From an uncultured Bacteriovoracaceae bacterium (GTDB lineage Bacteria > Bdellovibrionota > Bacteriovoracia > Bacteriovoracales > Bacteriovoracaceae), in the NCBI GenBank assembly GCA_937931205.1, contig CALHBF010000013.1, positions 124,001-188,000 on the forward strand: a stretch of 64,000 bases of DNA. Direction: 5' to 3'. Under the pieces are notes generated by a model, which did no database searches, had not been told where the DNA came from, and saw only the letters and a list, made by a program, of their open reading frames with translations. Position numbers and translations under genes: made by a program. Positions 15,021 through 22,732 of this stretch are shown piece after piece. Within the stretch, counting starts at the first letter, position 1, and each line of letters opens with the position of its first letter.

Positions 15021-15444
15021 TTTTTAATGTTGTCATTTTTAGAGAACTATCTATTTGAATTGAGCCAGACTTGTTTTTTATCGGATCCATTTGAACAGTG
15101 ACTCCTTCTTGATCGAATTTCCATACTCCACCAGTAACAACGTCTACCAGCCAGCATAGAGGGCTTAGAAGATTCAAAATAGATACAAGATTAAAGCTTC
15201 TACTCACGATAGCGGAGGCATCTTCATATCCATCTTTCTTGAGAACAATGTTATAGTCTTTGTCTTTTTTTAGTATCATTGAGGTAGGTGTTTGTCCGGA
15301 ATACATTCCATTTACATAGACTTTTGCTTTATCGGGTTCAGAGCTAATTAAGAAAGTGGATGATGTTCCAGTAAATAAAGTTCCACAACTAGTTATTAGA
15401 ATCGAAAAAGCGAGAGTTAAGATACCAACAAACCTCATGTTCAT
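14995..15444 (-). CDS. PEGA-domain lipoprotein
   Basis: 149 residues from ATG 15444, supported by GGA five bases upstream; longer starts to 15501 lack one. Signal peptide with lipobox LITSC, then a PEGA-type beta domain: ISSEPDKAKVYVNGMYSGQT followed by PTSMILKKDKDYNIVLKKDG, the classic 'S-x-P-x-A-x-V-Y-V-N-G' pattern. A hydrophobic segment (SILNLLSPLCWLVDVVTGG) follows. PEGA domains are surface modules with unclear ligands. First gene of the PEGA / YidD-like / TM2-like operon. Confidence 0.82.
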   Translation of the reverse strand: MNMRFVGILTLAFSILITSCGTLFTGTSSTFLISSEPDKAKVYVNGMYSGQTPTSMILKKDKDYNIVLKKDGYEDASAIVSRSFNLVSILNLLSPLCWLVDVVTGGVWKFDQEGVTVQMDPIKNKSGSIQIDSSLKMTTLKNGKTAIYQ

Positions 15445-15577
15445 GTCTTTCCTTTTTTTTGACGTAATGTAGTATTCTCGAACGAGCCAAATTATAGTCA
15501 ACTTAATTTTATGAATTTTCGAAACACTTCAAAAATCTAGGTTATCTTTTGTTCTATTGATTCGAAGCAACGACTTA

Positions 15578-15607
15578 TACTGGCCTCCTTTATTTAGGAG
15601 GTCAGTA
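15578..15607 (+). promoter_or_regulatory. 12-bp inverted repeat over the ribosome binding site of the first DUF3015 gene
   Basis: TACTGGCCTCCT (15578-15589) pairs with AGGAGGTCAGTA (15596-15607) with one G-U and a six-base loop. The 3' arm contains the AGGAGG Shine-Dalgarno and the first base of the ATG. A TATACT box at 15576-15581 could be a -10. If it is, transcription would start inside the repeat and the dyad would act as a DNA operator rather than an RNA hairpin. Confidence 0.5.
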
Positions 15608-16065
15608 TGAAACTATTCGTTTTCTTTTCACTTCTTGTTATCAGCGCTTCTAGTATGGCCGCAAGATATGGTGCTGCTGGTTGCGGTCTTGGTTCTCTTG
15701 TTTTTGAAAATGATCAAACTTGGTGGAAACAAGTTCTTGCAGGAACGACCAACGCGACCGGGATGCAGTCAGTAGCGATCACTATCGGTACATCGAACTG
15801 TGATGCTCCGACTCCCCTTAAAGTAGGGCAGGCACAAGCCTTTGTAGAAGCGAACAAAGTTGCTCTTGCCAATGACATTGCCCGTGGAAATGGTGAAACG
15901 ATTGTGGGTCTTTCAAAAGTTTATGGCTGCTCTAATGCAGAAAATTTCGGACGCGATCTGAAATCGAATTACTCAAGTATCTTCACTTCTTCGCAATCTG
16001 AATCTTCTGAGATTACCAAAAACATTACGGCAGTTGCTACAGAGTCTTGTGATATTACGATCTGA
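15607..16065 (+). CDS. Secreted DUF3015 protein, copy 1
   Basis: 152 residues with a signal peptide (cleavage near SSMAA). The mature protein opens with YGAAGCGLGSLVF and contains QTWWKQVLAGTTN, AITIGTSNCDAPTP and ETIVGLSKVYGC, the DUF3015 signature; four cysteines suggest two disulfides. Function of the family is unknown; members are common in Bdellovibrio-like bacteria. It is a tandem duplicate of the gene at 16191. Codon choice is less biased than in the second copy. Strong AGGAGG ribosome binding site, lying within an inverted repeat. Confidence 0.88.
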   Translation: MKLFVFFSLLVISASSMAARYGAAGCGLGSLVFENDQTWWKQVLAGTTNATGMQSVAITIGTSNCDAPTPLKVGQAQAFVEANKVALANDIARGNGETIVGLSKVYGCSNAENFGRDLKSNYSSIFTSSQSESSEITKNITAVATESCDITI

Positions 16066-16072
16066 TTAGAAT

Positions 16073-16099
16073 AAGGGAGTACTATAAAAGTACTCCCTT
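16073..16099 (+). terminator. Hairpin terminator after DUF3015 copy 1
   Basis: AAGGGAGTAC / GTACTCCCTT form a perfect 10-bp stem with a seven-base loop, eight bases after the stop codon. Only three T follow directly, so it is of moderate strength. It isolates copy 1 from copy 2. Confidence 0.7.
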
Positions 16100-16127
16100 T
16101 AAAGCATTCTAGTCGGGTTAAATTTAT

Positions 16128-16155
16128 TTGATTCTAGGTAGATAAGAGCGATAAT
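16128..16155 (+). promoter_or_regulatory. Promoter of DUF3015 copy 2
   Basis: TTGATT (16128-16133), 16-base spacer, GATAAT (16150-16155), giving a leader of about 30 bases before the ATG at 16191. The leader carries TTGGAGAAAGA as ribosome binding site. Confidence 0.55.
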
Positions 16156-16190
16156 AATTTCACAACTTAACCAACTTAATTGGAGAAAGA

Positions 16191-16652
16191 ATGAAAAAAT
16201 TGTTTGTTGTTGCTTTTATTGCTCTTATGTCAACTACTGCTTTTGCTGGTAAATACGGCGCTGCTGGTTGTGGTCTTGGTTCTATCGTTTTCGAAGGTGA
16301 CCAAACTTGGTGGAAACAAGTTCTTGCAGGAACTACGAATGGTACAGGTTTCCAATCTGTAGCAATCACAATCGGTACATCTAACTGTGATGCTCCAACT
16401 CCATTTAAAGTTACATCTGCTCAAGCCTATGTTGAAGCTAACAGAGTAGCTCTAGCTAACGACATCGCTCGTGGTAATGGAGAAACTATCGTTGGTCTTT
16501 CTAAAGTTTACGGATGTACAGACACTGCTCACTTCGGTAAAGCATTAAAGTCTAGCTACAACACAATTTTCGCAACAACTGATGCTACATCTCTTGAAAT
16601 CACGAATAATATTTCAAACGTAGCTGCAAGCTCTTGCAACACTAAGATCTAA
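16191..16652 (+). CDS. Secreted DUF3015 protein, copy 2, probably highly expressed
   Basis: 153 residues, signal peptide ending TAFA. The mature part is mostly identical to copy 1, including all cysteines and the QTWWKQVLAGTTN and ARGNGETIVGLSKVYGC blocks. The codons are strongly biased to GGT, GCT, ACT, AAC, ATC and CGT, as in highly expressed genes, unlike copy 1. It has its own promoter and ribosome binding site (GGAGAAAGA). An abundant periplasmic or exported protein is inferred; molecular role unknown. Confidence 0.88.
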   Translation: MKKLFVVAFIALMSTTAFAGKYGAAGCGLGSIVFEGDQTWWKQVLAGTTNGTGFQSVAITIGTSNCDAPTPFKVTSAQAYVEANRVALANDIARGNGETIVGLSKVYGCTDTAHFGKALKSSYNTIFATTDATSLEITNNISNVAASSCNTKI

Positions 16653-16660
16653 TTTTTATA

Positions 16661-16691
16661 ATGGGACCTGCACATCAAAAGCGGGTCCCAT
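16661..16691 (+). promoter_or_regulatory. Hairpin that includes the start codon of the DUF4105 gene
   Basis: Positions 16661-16671 pair with 16681-16691 over 11 bp (one G-U), nine-base loop. The 3' arm GGGTCCCAT contains the A and T of the ATG at 16690. No T-tract follows. It may stop transcription from copy 2, lower translation of the next gene, or both. Confidence 0.5.
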
Positions 16692-18555
16692 GTTACAACT
16701 TATTCTTGTACTCTTTTCTTTTTCTGTACTAGCTAATCCCGACATTAAAGAACTTTCTCAATCGCCTAAGTGGCATAGCTTACTTCATTATAAAAAAACT
16801 TTTTTAGGTGGGGTAAAATCATTGGCCGATGGAAAGGACTTTTTCCTACATCCAGAAGGGAAAACAAACCCGCAAGCAGAGCTAGAGGAATTAGTTAAAC
16901 AGATTTCTCAAAATAGAAATCCCAAGACAGGGGAAGCCGCTTGTAAGTTTCCTCTAAGAACAAAGTGGATTAACAAAGAACTTGGTTTTCCTTATAAAAT
17001 TGATTATTCAGGCTGTACTACTTACTTTGAATTTTTCCAAAAAGTGGCGGCAAGACGCGCCAGCATTGTTTTCTCTTCATTTTATCTAGGAAATCCTAAC
17101 TCCGCTTTCGGCCATACCTTATTGCGCCTTAGTCGCTATGAAGACTCAAAAGAAACTGAAATGTTGGATTATGGAATTAATTTTGCGGCTGAAGCTCGTG
17201 AAACAAATCCAGTATTGTACGCCTTTAAAGGGTTGTTTGGAGGTTTTGAAGGAAAGTTTGCAGCGATCCCTTATTATTACAAAATTCGTGAGTATTCGAA
17301 TAACGAGTTTCGTGATCTCTGGTCTTATGAGCTAAATTTAACTTTTTCAGAAGTTCTGGAAGCTGTCGATCATATTTGGGAATTAGGTCATACTTATTTT
17401 GATTATTACTATTTTCATGAAAACTGCTCATACCATCTCTTAAGTATTATTGATGTCGTTCGTCCTGGTTTGAACCTGACCAGCGAATATAATCTCTACA
17501 CGATTCCGCCAGATACAGTGAGGCTGCTGGATGAGAAGGGATTAATTACTCAAAGTAAAAGAAGAGAATCTACTTATTCTACTCTTTTGCGTCTATCTGA
17601 AGGTATTAATCAGGAAGAGTTAACGCTTGCCAAGCGTCTGGCCCAGGATCCTAAGGCCTACTTGAGTGAGTTGAGATATTCAGATAAAAAAAATGCTGAA
17701 ATTTTGGATGTCAGTATTGAAGCCTTTGATTACTTCAATGCTGAAAAGATTTTAATGGAGGATAAACCGACTAAGGAGAAGAAAGAACCCTTACTTCTAG
17801 CTCGTGCTAAGAACAAGGAAATTTCTGATATAAAAGAAGCTCCGTTGTTTCTGCGTGATTCTCCCTCTAAAAGTCATAACCCTACCAGACACACCATTTA
17901 TGGTGGTTATCAAGGGCAGTTGGGTGGATTCACCGGCTATGAGTGGAGAGCTGCGATCCATGACTTGCTCGACCCTCCGGCAGGATCTTTAAAGAGTGCT
18001 CAGCTTGAAATGTTTAAAGGCTCCTTTCTTTTTCAGGATCGTTATGGAAAGGGAAAAGTCGCTATTGATCAACTATCACTACTAACTCTGAAAAATTATG
18101 CCCCTCAAAATTTTTGGTCAACACCTATTACTTGGGAACTAGAGGTAGGTGCTAAAAATAGATTTAGAAGACAATGTTTTGATTGTCCGGAAATTGCTCT
18201 CTCAGGCTCTGTGGGAAGTTCTATTGAGCTGAATAATGAAAAACTCCTGTTTTCAATGCTCCTCAATGCCGAAGGCAATGGACAAAACTACTACCAAGAC
18301 GGATATCGCTTAGGAGTCGGCCCTAAATTTGTCATGAGATATTTATTTGATGAAAAGTGGGGAGTATCTCTAGCTTCTTATTATCATTTGAATACTTATC
18401 GCTTCTCAGAGATGGGAAGAGACAGTTTGCTTGATAATGAGCTGGAAGGAAGGTATCACTTAAAAAATTACTCTTTAGGTCTTAAGTACCATCACCGCAT
18501 CCTTGAAAAAGAGTCGGTTAATAGAGTTCAACTATCAGTAATGGCCTATTTTTAA
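16690..18555 (+). CDS. DUF4105 envelope protein
   Basis: 621 residues with a signal peptide ending VLA. The DUF4105 core is present: ASIVFSSFYLGNPNSAFGHT followed by LLRL, a lipobox-free His-containing block, and FHENCSYHLLSIID with a conserved Cys and His, suggesting a papain-like (NlpC/P60-related) fold. The C-terminal 250 residues alternate polar and hydrophobic residues with aromatic ends (GGYQGQLGGF, SLASYYHLNTYRF) and end in F, so an outer-membrane barrel is plausible. Its start codon lies in a hairpin and no good ribosome binding site is visible. It abuts the VanX-like gene. Confidence 0.8.
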   Translation: MLQLILVLFSFSVLANPDIKELSQSPKWHSLLHYKKTFLGGVKSLADGKDFFLHPEGKTNPQAELEELVKQISQNRNPKTGEAACKFPLRTKWINKELGFPYKIDYSGCTTYFEFFQKVAARRASIVFSSFYLGNPNSAFGHTLLRLSRYEDSKETEMLDYGINFAAEARETNPVLYAFKGLFGGFEGKFAAIPYYYKIREYSNNEFRDLWSYELNLTFSEVLEAVDHIWELGHTYFDYYYFHENCSYHLLSIIDVVRPGLNLTSEYNLYTIPPDTVRLLDEKGLITQSKRRESTYSTLLRLSEGINQEELTLAKRLAQDPKAYLSELRYSDKKNAEILDVSIEAFDYFNAEKILMEDKPTKEKKEPLLLARAKNKEISDIKEAPLFLRDSPSKSHNPTRHTIYGGYQGQLGGFTGYEWRAAIHDLLDPPAGSLKSAQLEMFKGSFLFQDRYGKGKVAIDQLSLLTLKNYAPQNFWSTPITWELEVGAKNRFRRQCFDCPEIALSGSVGSSIELNNEKLLFSMLLNAEGNGQNYYQDGYRLGVGPKFVMRYLFDEKWGVSLASYYHLNTYRFSEMGRDSLLDNELEGRYHLKNYSLGLKYHHRILEKESVNRVQLSVMAYF

Positions 18556-19167
18556 ATGAAAAGAGAAGACTTTGTTTCGCTCAAAGAAATGGTTTCGGAA
18601 ACGCTTTTGGATATGAGGTATGCCAGTTCCAATAACTTTACCGGAACTCGAATTCCCGGTTATCAGGCCGAGATGGCCTTATTCCCCAAGGTCCTGCTTG
18701 CTCATTTTGAAAAGGCGAGCACTCTTGCCCTTAAAAAGGGTTATCGCTTAAAAATCTTTGATGCTTACCGACCTCAAAAGGCAGTTGATTACTTTCTTGC
18801 TTGGTCACAATCTCCTGAAAGTAATCCTGAACTTAAACAGCTTTATTACCCTCGTTTTGATCGGAGCGAACTTTTTAATGAAGGTTACCTGGCCCTTCAT
18901 TCAAGCCACTCTTTGGGGATTGCTCTGGATTTAACTTTAGTAGAAGCAAGTACTTTTAATGAGTTAGATATGGGAGGACATTTTGATTTGTTTGATGAGA
19001 TTTCCAATACTCACTCCCAATCAATTACAAAAGCACAAATGGCGAGCAGGGAAGAGTTGATCAAACTAATGGAAGAGGCCGGATTTCGTAACTATTCAAA
19101 GGAGTGGTGGCATTACTCCATCCGACCTGTTTCCTGGGATCAATATCTAAATTTTGATATCGCGTGA
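18556..19167 (+). CDS. D-alanyl-D-alanine dipeptidase, VanX/DdpX family
   Basis: 203 residues. Zinc dipeptidase motifs: SSHSLGIALDLTLV (SxHxxGxAxD, zinc His and Asp), EWWHYS (catalytic Glu and zinc His), the stabilising Arg in DAYRP and the opening DMRYAS. It hydrolyses D-Ala-D-Ala from peptidoglycan turnover or from prey wall. There is no signal peptide, so it is cytoplasmic. No VanH or VanA ligase genes are nearby, so glycopeptide resistance is unlikely. The ATG touches the previous TAA with no ribosome binding site, so it is translated by coupling. Confidence 0.9.
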   Translation: MKREDFVSLKEMVSETLLDMRYASSNNFTGTRIPGYQAEMALFPKVLLAHFEKASTLALKKGYRLKIFDAYRPQKAVDYFLAWSQSPESNPELKQLYYPRFDRSELFNEGYLALHSSHSLGIALDLTLVEASTFNELDMGGHFDLFDEISNTHSQSITKAQMASREELIKLMEEAGFRNYSKEWWHYSIRPVSWDQYLNFDIA

Positions 19168-19259
19168 ATATCTTCAATCTGTCTCATTGAGTTTCTCCAA
19201 TATTGGTAAAGTAGAACTGGTGAGACGATAATGAGGCAAATTCTTAAAACGAGCTGCAT
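19140..19259 (-). CDS. Candidate 39-residue single-span membrane microprotein
   Basis: A minus-strand frame of 40 codons starts at ATG 19259 with GGGAG five bases upstream. It encodes one hydrophobic helix near the N-terminus (LRICLIIVSPVLLYQYW) then a basic and polar tail (RNSMRQIEDIH). The 3' end overlaps the vanX-like gene tail-to-tail by 28 bases. The good ribosome binding site plus the helix-and-tail layout make it plausible. Function unknown. Confidence 0.42.
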   Translation of the reverse strand: MQLVLRICLIIVSPVLLYQYWRNSMRQIEDIHAISKFRY

Positions 19260-19319
19260 AGTAACTCCCTTTATGAAAGATATCTTAGAATGTTCTTATT
19301 CAATTTACATGTGAAGAGC

Positions 19320-19447
19320 TGACGAGATTTACGTCAAGAACGTGCAAAGATATATGCCACGGCCATCCCGTCTTTAAAAATCAAGAAACCTGATAAAAGC
19401 TTGCACCCTTTAGGCCAACTAAAGGAATGTCTCTTTTTGCCTAGTGC
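19320..19447 (+). other. Structured intergenic segment, possible small RNA
   Basis: Most of the 352-base gap between the vanX-like and SelO-like genes holds no plus-strand gene. Inside it are two perfect hairpins: TGACG/CGTCA (19320-19336) and CCTTTAG/CTAAAGG (19407-19425, loop GCCAA). The second is enclosed by GCAC (19403-19406) and GTGC (19444-19447) and followed by CTCTTTTTG. This could be an independent RNA ending at that T-run. I do not recognise a riboswitch or known RNA family. Confidence 0.25.
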
Positions 19448-19456
19448 CCCTTTGTT

Positions 19457-19485
19457 TTGGAAGCTAAATGAATTCACCTTATACT
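19457..19485 (+). promoter_or_regulatory. Promoter of the SelO-like operon
   Basis: TTGGAA (19457-19462), 17-base spacer, TATACT (19480-19485). Expected start near 19492, giving a leader of about 28 bases with AGGA before the ATG at 19520. Confidence 0.6.
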
Positions 19486-19519
19486 GAAATTGAGTTTATT
19501 GCTTTAGGAATGAAAACAC

Positions 19520-21340
19520 ATGAGCGTAGCTAAAAAAATTTCGTACCAGACCTACTCTAAATTTGAACAGATTAATGGGGAACATCCTTTAAAATCAAGG
19601 ATTCCGGGAGCGCACATCGCTTACCAGGCCCGCCGTCGTAAAGACGGGAAAGTGAGATTCTTTAACTTTGAACTAGCGCAGGAGATGGGCCTGGTTGAGA
19701 AAGGCCATCCGTCCCAGCTCAATGCAGATCTTGAAAAGAAAATCCTCGAAACCTTTTCTTTAGTTATTATTAATGATTGGGATATTGAAAATAATAAAAA
19801 ATTCCCTGATCACGAAATTCTACCTCACACCTATATGGCCACGCGCTACCTTCAGCTTCAGCACCCTGACAAACTGGGACGAACATCGGGAGATGGACGA
19901 ACAGTATGGAATGGGATGATTGAGCACAATGGACTTCAGTGGGATATTTCCAGCTGTGGGACAGGGGGAACAAGATTATCTCCGGCCTGTAATATTAATA
20001 AAAAGTTTTACCAGACTGGGGATCCTTCGATTTCCTATGGCTGTGGTTATGCTGAAGTATCAGAGGGGATGGAAACATTAATTTTCTCAGAAGTGCTTCA
20101 TCAGAACAGATTTAAAACAGAGCGACTACTTGGGATTATTGAATTTGAAAAAGGGATTGCGATTAATATTCGTGCTTATCCAAACTTACTAAGACCAAGT
20201 CATTTCTTTGCTCCTCTCAAGCAGAGTAATCATACGACTCTTAAACAACTGGCCGATTATTATATTGAGCGTGAAATTCGCAATAAAACATGGCCTTACA
20301 AAAAAACAGATGACCTTGCTTTAAAGTATGATCAACTAGCAGAAATGGTTACGATGAATTTTTCATCAATGTCAGCTCTATTTGAAGATGAGTATATCTT
20401 TTGCTGGCTAGATTGGGATGGTGATAACATTCTGATGGATGGCGGGATCATTGATTATGGTTCAATCCGTCAGTTTGGTCTTTTCCATTCTGAGTATCGT
20501 TATGATGATGTTCAAAGATTTTCCACAACAATTCTTGAGCAGAAGCTAAAGGCCAAATACATTGCTCAGTGCTTTGTTCAGATTGCAGATTTCTTAAAAA
20601 CTGGAAAAAAGAAATCTCTCCAAAAATTTAAGAATCACGCTTTGATGAAAAAGTTTGATAAGAATTTTGAATACCACAAAAATCTTAATCTCCTTCGTAA
20701 AATTGGTTTTGATGAATTAGCTCAAAAAGAACTGGTCGAAAATCATGTTCAAAAAGTAGAGAAATTCAGAAAGGTCTTCAGCTATTTTGAAAGATCAAAA
20801 TCAAAGAAAGGTATTTATAAAGTGGCAGATGGTATTACTCAAGATGCTATTTTCTGCATGAGAGATATCCTAAGAGAATTTCCTCAGCTTTATTCGGTAA
20901 AGAAGACGTTTTTAGGGCCAAAAGACTTTATCGAAGTTACCAAGTCTTCTTATGCGAAGAAGGCAGATTTAAAGTTAAACCCTATTAAAGTCAGACAAAT
21001 TAGAAAGTTTCAAGAGTATTATGTTCAGCTCCTGAGCACTCTTGCCAAAAAAAGAAAACAGCCAGTTGATAACATTCTTTTAGAAGTTATTATGCGCTCA
21101 TCGATCATTAATAAATATGACAGAGTAACAGGGAATTCTATTTCATTTGTTGTGGAAAAAATTACAAATTCAAAGCCGAAGCTTTCTCCTGAAGAAACGT
21201 TTCAAGTGACGCAGAATTTTAAGTTTTATCAATCAATGGACCCTGATAAAATTTCGCAGTATTCAATTGCAGATCAACGTCAGAAAAATTTATTCAACCG
21301 TTTGGCAGGAATTGTAAGAGAAAATAGAGAAAGTTTATGA
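19520..21340 (+). CDS. Divergent SelO-like pseudokinase (protein AMPylase fold)
   Basis: 606 residues, cytoplasmic. Several SelO landmarks can be matched: SGDGRTVWNG (about 123-132, for the GDGR loop), LQWDISSCGTGGTRLSPA (about 139-156, for the substrate-like glycine loop), INIRAYPNLLRPSHF (for the R-x-x-S-H element), LKQLADYYIER, and DWDGDNILMDGGIIDYGS (about 298-315), aligning Asp302-Asn303 and Asp312 with the metal ligands (DN and DYG) of SelO. SelO transfers AMP from ATP to Ser/Thr/Tyr. The overall sequence is far from typical SelO, so the assignment is by motif only. It overlaps the S51 peptidase gene by four bases. Confidence 0.6.
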   Translation: MSVAKKISYQTYSKFEQINGEHPLKSRIPGAHIAYQARRRKDGKVRFFNFELAQEMGLVEKGHPSQLNADLEKKILETFSLVIINDWDIENNKKFPDHEILPHTYMATRYLQLQHPDKLGRTSGDGRTVWNGMIEHNGLQWDISSCGTGGTRLSPACNINKKFYQTGDPSISYGCGYAEVSEGMETLIFSEVLHQNRFKTERLLGIIEFEKGIAINIRAYPNLLRPSHFFAPLKQSNHTTLKQLADYYIEREIRNKTWPYKKTDDLALKYDQLAEMVTMNFSSMSALFEDEYIFCWLDWDGDNILMDGGIIDYGSIRQFGLFHSEYRYDDVQRFSTTILEQKLKAKYIAQCFVQIADFLKTGKKKSLQKFKNHALMKKFDKNFEYHKNLNLLRKIGFDELAQKELVENHVQKVEKFRKVFSYFERSKSKKGIYKVADGITQDAIFCMRDILREFPQLYSVKKTFLGPKDFIEVTKSSYAKKADLKLNPIKVRQIRKFQEYYVQLLSTLAKKRKQPVDNILLEVIMRSSIINKYDRVTGNSISFVVEKITNSKPKLSPEETFQVTQNFKFYQSMDPDKISQYSIADQRQKNLFNRLAGIVRENRESL

Positions 21341-22002
21341 AACTTGTTCTCTATAGTGGGGGAGATGAGAAGGCCAATTTGAGGCTTGATCAGGAGTTTA
21401 TTCGTCTTTTGAATAAGAAGAATCCTGTCGTCACTTTCTTTCCTTCTTCTTCTTATCTTTCTGAAGTTGAGTTCAGACAATTTGTTCGTCACTATTCTCA
21501 ATTTGGAATTAAGAGGTTCATTCATTTTCCGGTGGATGTTCATTTTGACCGAGTTCTTTTAGAGGAAGTTCTAAAAAGTGATGCGATTCATTTAGGTGGT
21601 GGTAATACCTTTCATTTTCTGAAATCTTTAAGAAAAGCGAAGCTGGTTAATGCCTTAAAAAAATTTGCTCTGGATGGAAATGTCCTGACAGGACTTTCAG
21701 CAGGCGCCATTATGATGACTCAGGATATTTTTATGGCCAGTTATCCCGAGTTTGATCGGGATGAGAACACTGTTCATCTTAAAAATCTTAATTCAATGGG
21801 ACTGCTTGATTTTCAATTTTTCCCGCATTATCGAAATTCTCTTCGTTACGAGAAGGCCTTTCTACAACTGTCAAAAAAAGACCCAAGAAGTATCATTGCC
21901 TGTCCTGATGGTTCAGGAATTGTTATTGATGGAGAAACCACCAAGTTTGTGGGGAAATCTTATCTTTTTTTTCAGGGCAAAAAGCTTATTTTAAATTCTT
22001 AA
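21337..22002 (+). CDS. Peptidase S51 family (dipeptidase E / cyanophycinase-like)
   Basis: 221 residues. AIHLGGGNTFHFL and GLSAGAIMM carry the conserved glycine strand and nucleophile serine of the S51 family, with FFPHYRNS supplying a conserved histidine. PepE cleaves Asp-X dipeptides and cyanophycinase degrades arginine-aspartate polymer; the substrate is open here. No signal peptide. It is translationally coupled to the SelO-like gene (four-base overlap), and its 3' end overlaps the YbhP-like gene tail-to-tail. Confidence 0.85.
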   Translation: MKLVLYSGGDEKANLRLDQEFIRLLNKKNPVVTFFPSSSYLSEVEFRQFVRHYSQFGIKRFIHFPVDVHFDRVLLEEVLKSDAIHLGGGNTFHFLKSLRKAKLVNALKKFALDGNVLTGLSAGAIMMTQDIFMASYPEFDRDENTVHLKNLNSMGLLDFQFFPHYRNSLRYEKAFLQLSKKDPRSIIACPDGSGIVIDGETTKFVGKSYLFFQGKKLILNS

Positions 22003-22729
22003 GTTCTACTTCTACCAGTAATGGGAGATGGTCTGAAAGATTTCTCCACTGCGGACCACTGAGTGCTTCTGCCATGATAGGTGTAAAACCTTTTACGAAA
22101 ATACGATCAAGTGGAAGTACCGGGAAAAGTGAAGGAAAGGTTGCTGGAAATTTTCCATGTAGGGTTTTAAAACATTCTTGCGCATTTAATTCTTGTTCAA
22201 TTTTGGGACTGATCTTTTTATTCCAATCATTAAAATCCCCCACGAGAATCCAAGGTGTTTCTCCTTCATAGTTCATATGATGAATGAGAATCTTTGCTTG
22301 CTGATCACGTCCTCTTTGAGTGAGGTCGAGATGAGTATTGGCGAGGATCACTTCTTTTCCTGAAATAGGATCTTGAATACGTGCTTTAAGAAGGCCCCGA
22401 TGCTCTAATCTATTTGTTGATATTTTTAAATTTTCCCAATCAATAATAGGGTATTTGGAAAGAATGGCATTCCCATGATGTCCTTCTGGATAAATGGCAT
22501 TTTTTCCATAGGCAAAGTGAGTCCATACGGTATCTGCCAGATATTCAAATTGAATGGCCGTTTCCCAGTCAGGAATCTTATTTTTTTGATGATCTCCTAA
22601 AACCTCCTGAAGGAAAATAACATCAGGATCAAGTTCCTTCATGGCCTTCTTAATTCCATTCAGGATGAACTGAGTGTTGGTTAAAGAAAAACCTTTATGA
22701 ATGTTGTATGAAAGAATGCGCAATTTCAT
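21986..22729 (-). CDS. Endonuclease/exonuclease/phosphatase family protein (YbhP-like)
   Basis: 247 residues of EEP fold: LSYNIHKG, VIFLQEVLG (metal Glu), GNAILSKYPI, ANTHLDLTQRGR (His), LVGDFNDW (DFN), and LSDHLPLLVEVE (SDH). The fold hydrolyses phosphodiesters in DNA, lipids or small molecules. It starts three bases after the cardiolipin synthase gene, the same partnership as ybhP with clsB in E. coli, so a link to phospholipid metabolism is likely. Confidence 0.87.
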   Translation of the reverse strand: MKLRILSYNIHKGFSLTNTQFILNGIKKAMKELDPDVIFLQEVLGDHQKNKIPDWETAIQFEYLADTVWTHFAYGKNAIYPEGHHGNAILSKYPIIDWENLKISTNRLEHRGLLKARIQDPISGKEVILANTHLDLTQRGRDQQAKILIHHMNYEGETPWILVGDFNDWNKKISPKIEQELNAQECFKTLHGKFPATFPSLFPVLPLDRIFVKGFTPIMAEALSGPQWRNLSDHLPLLVEVELKNLK

Positions 22730-22732
22730 GAA

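Noticed and set aside
18556-19167. VanX-like gene as part of a glycopeptide-resistance operon
   Set aside because: No VanH, VanA ligase or VanRS neighbours; DdpX-type peptidoglycan recycling is simpler.
19343-19359. Minus-strand TGGCA ... TTGCA resembling a sigma54 promoter
   Set aside because: The distance between the GG and GC elements is one base too long for sigma54, which is strict about spacing, and no suitable gene follows closely.
19330-19375. Partial similarity to a cyclic-di-GMP (GEMM-I) riboswitch (GTGCAAAG ... GCCACGGCC)
   Set aside because: The essential upstream GGGCAAACC and GAAA tetraloop elements are missing, and a promoter lies downstream of it.
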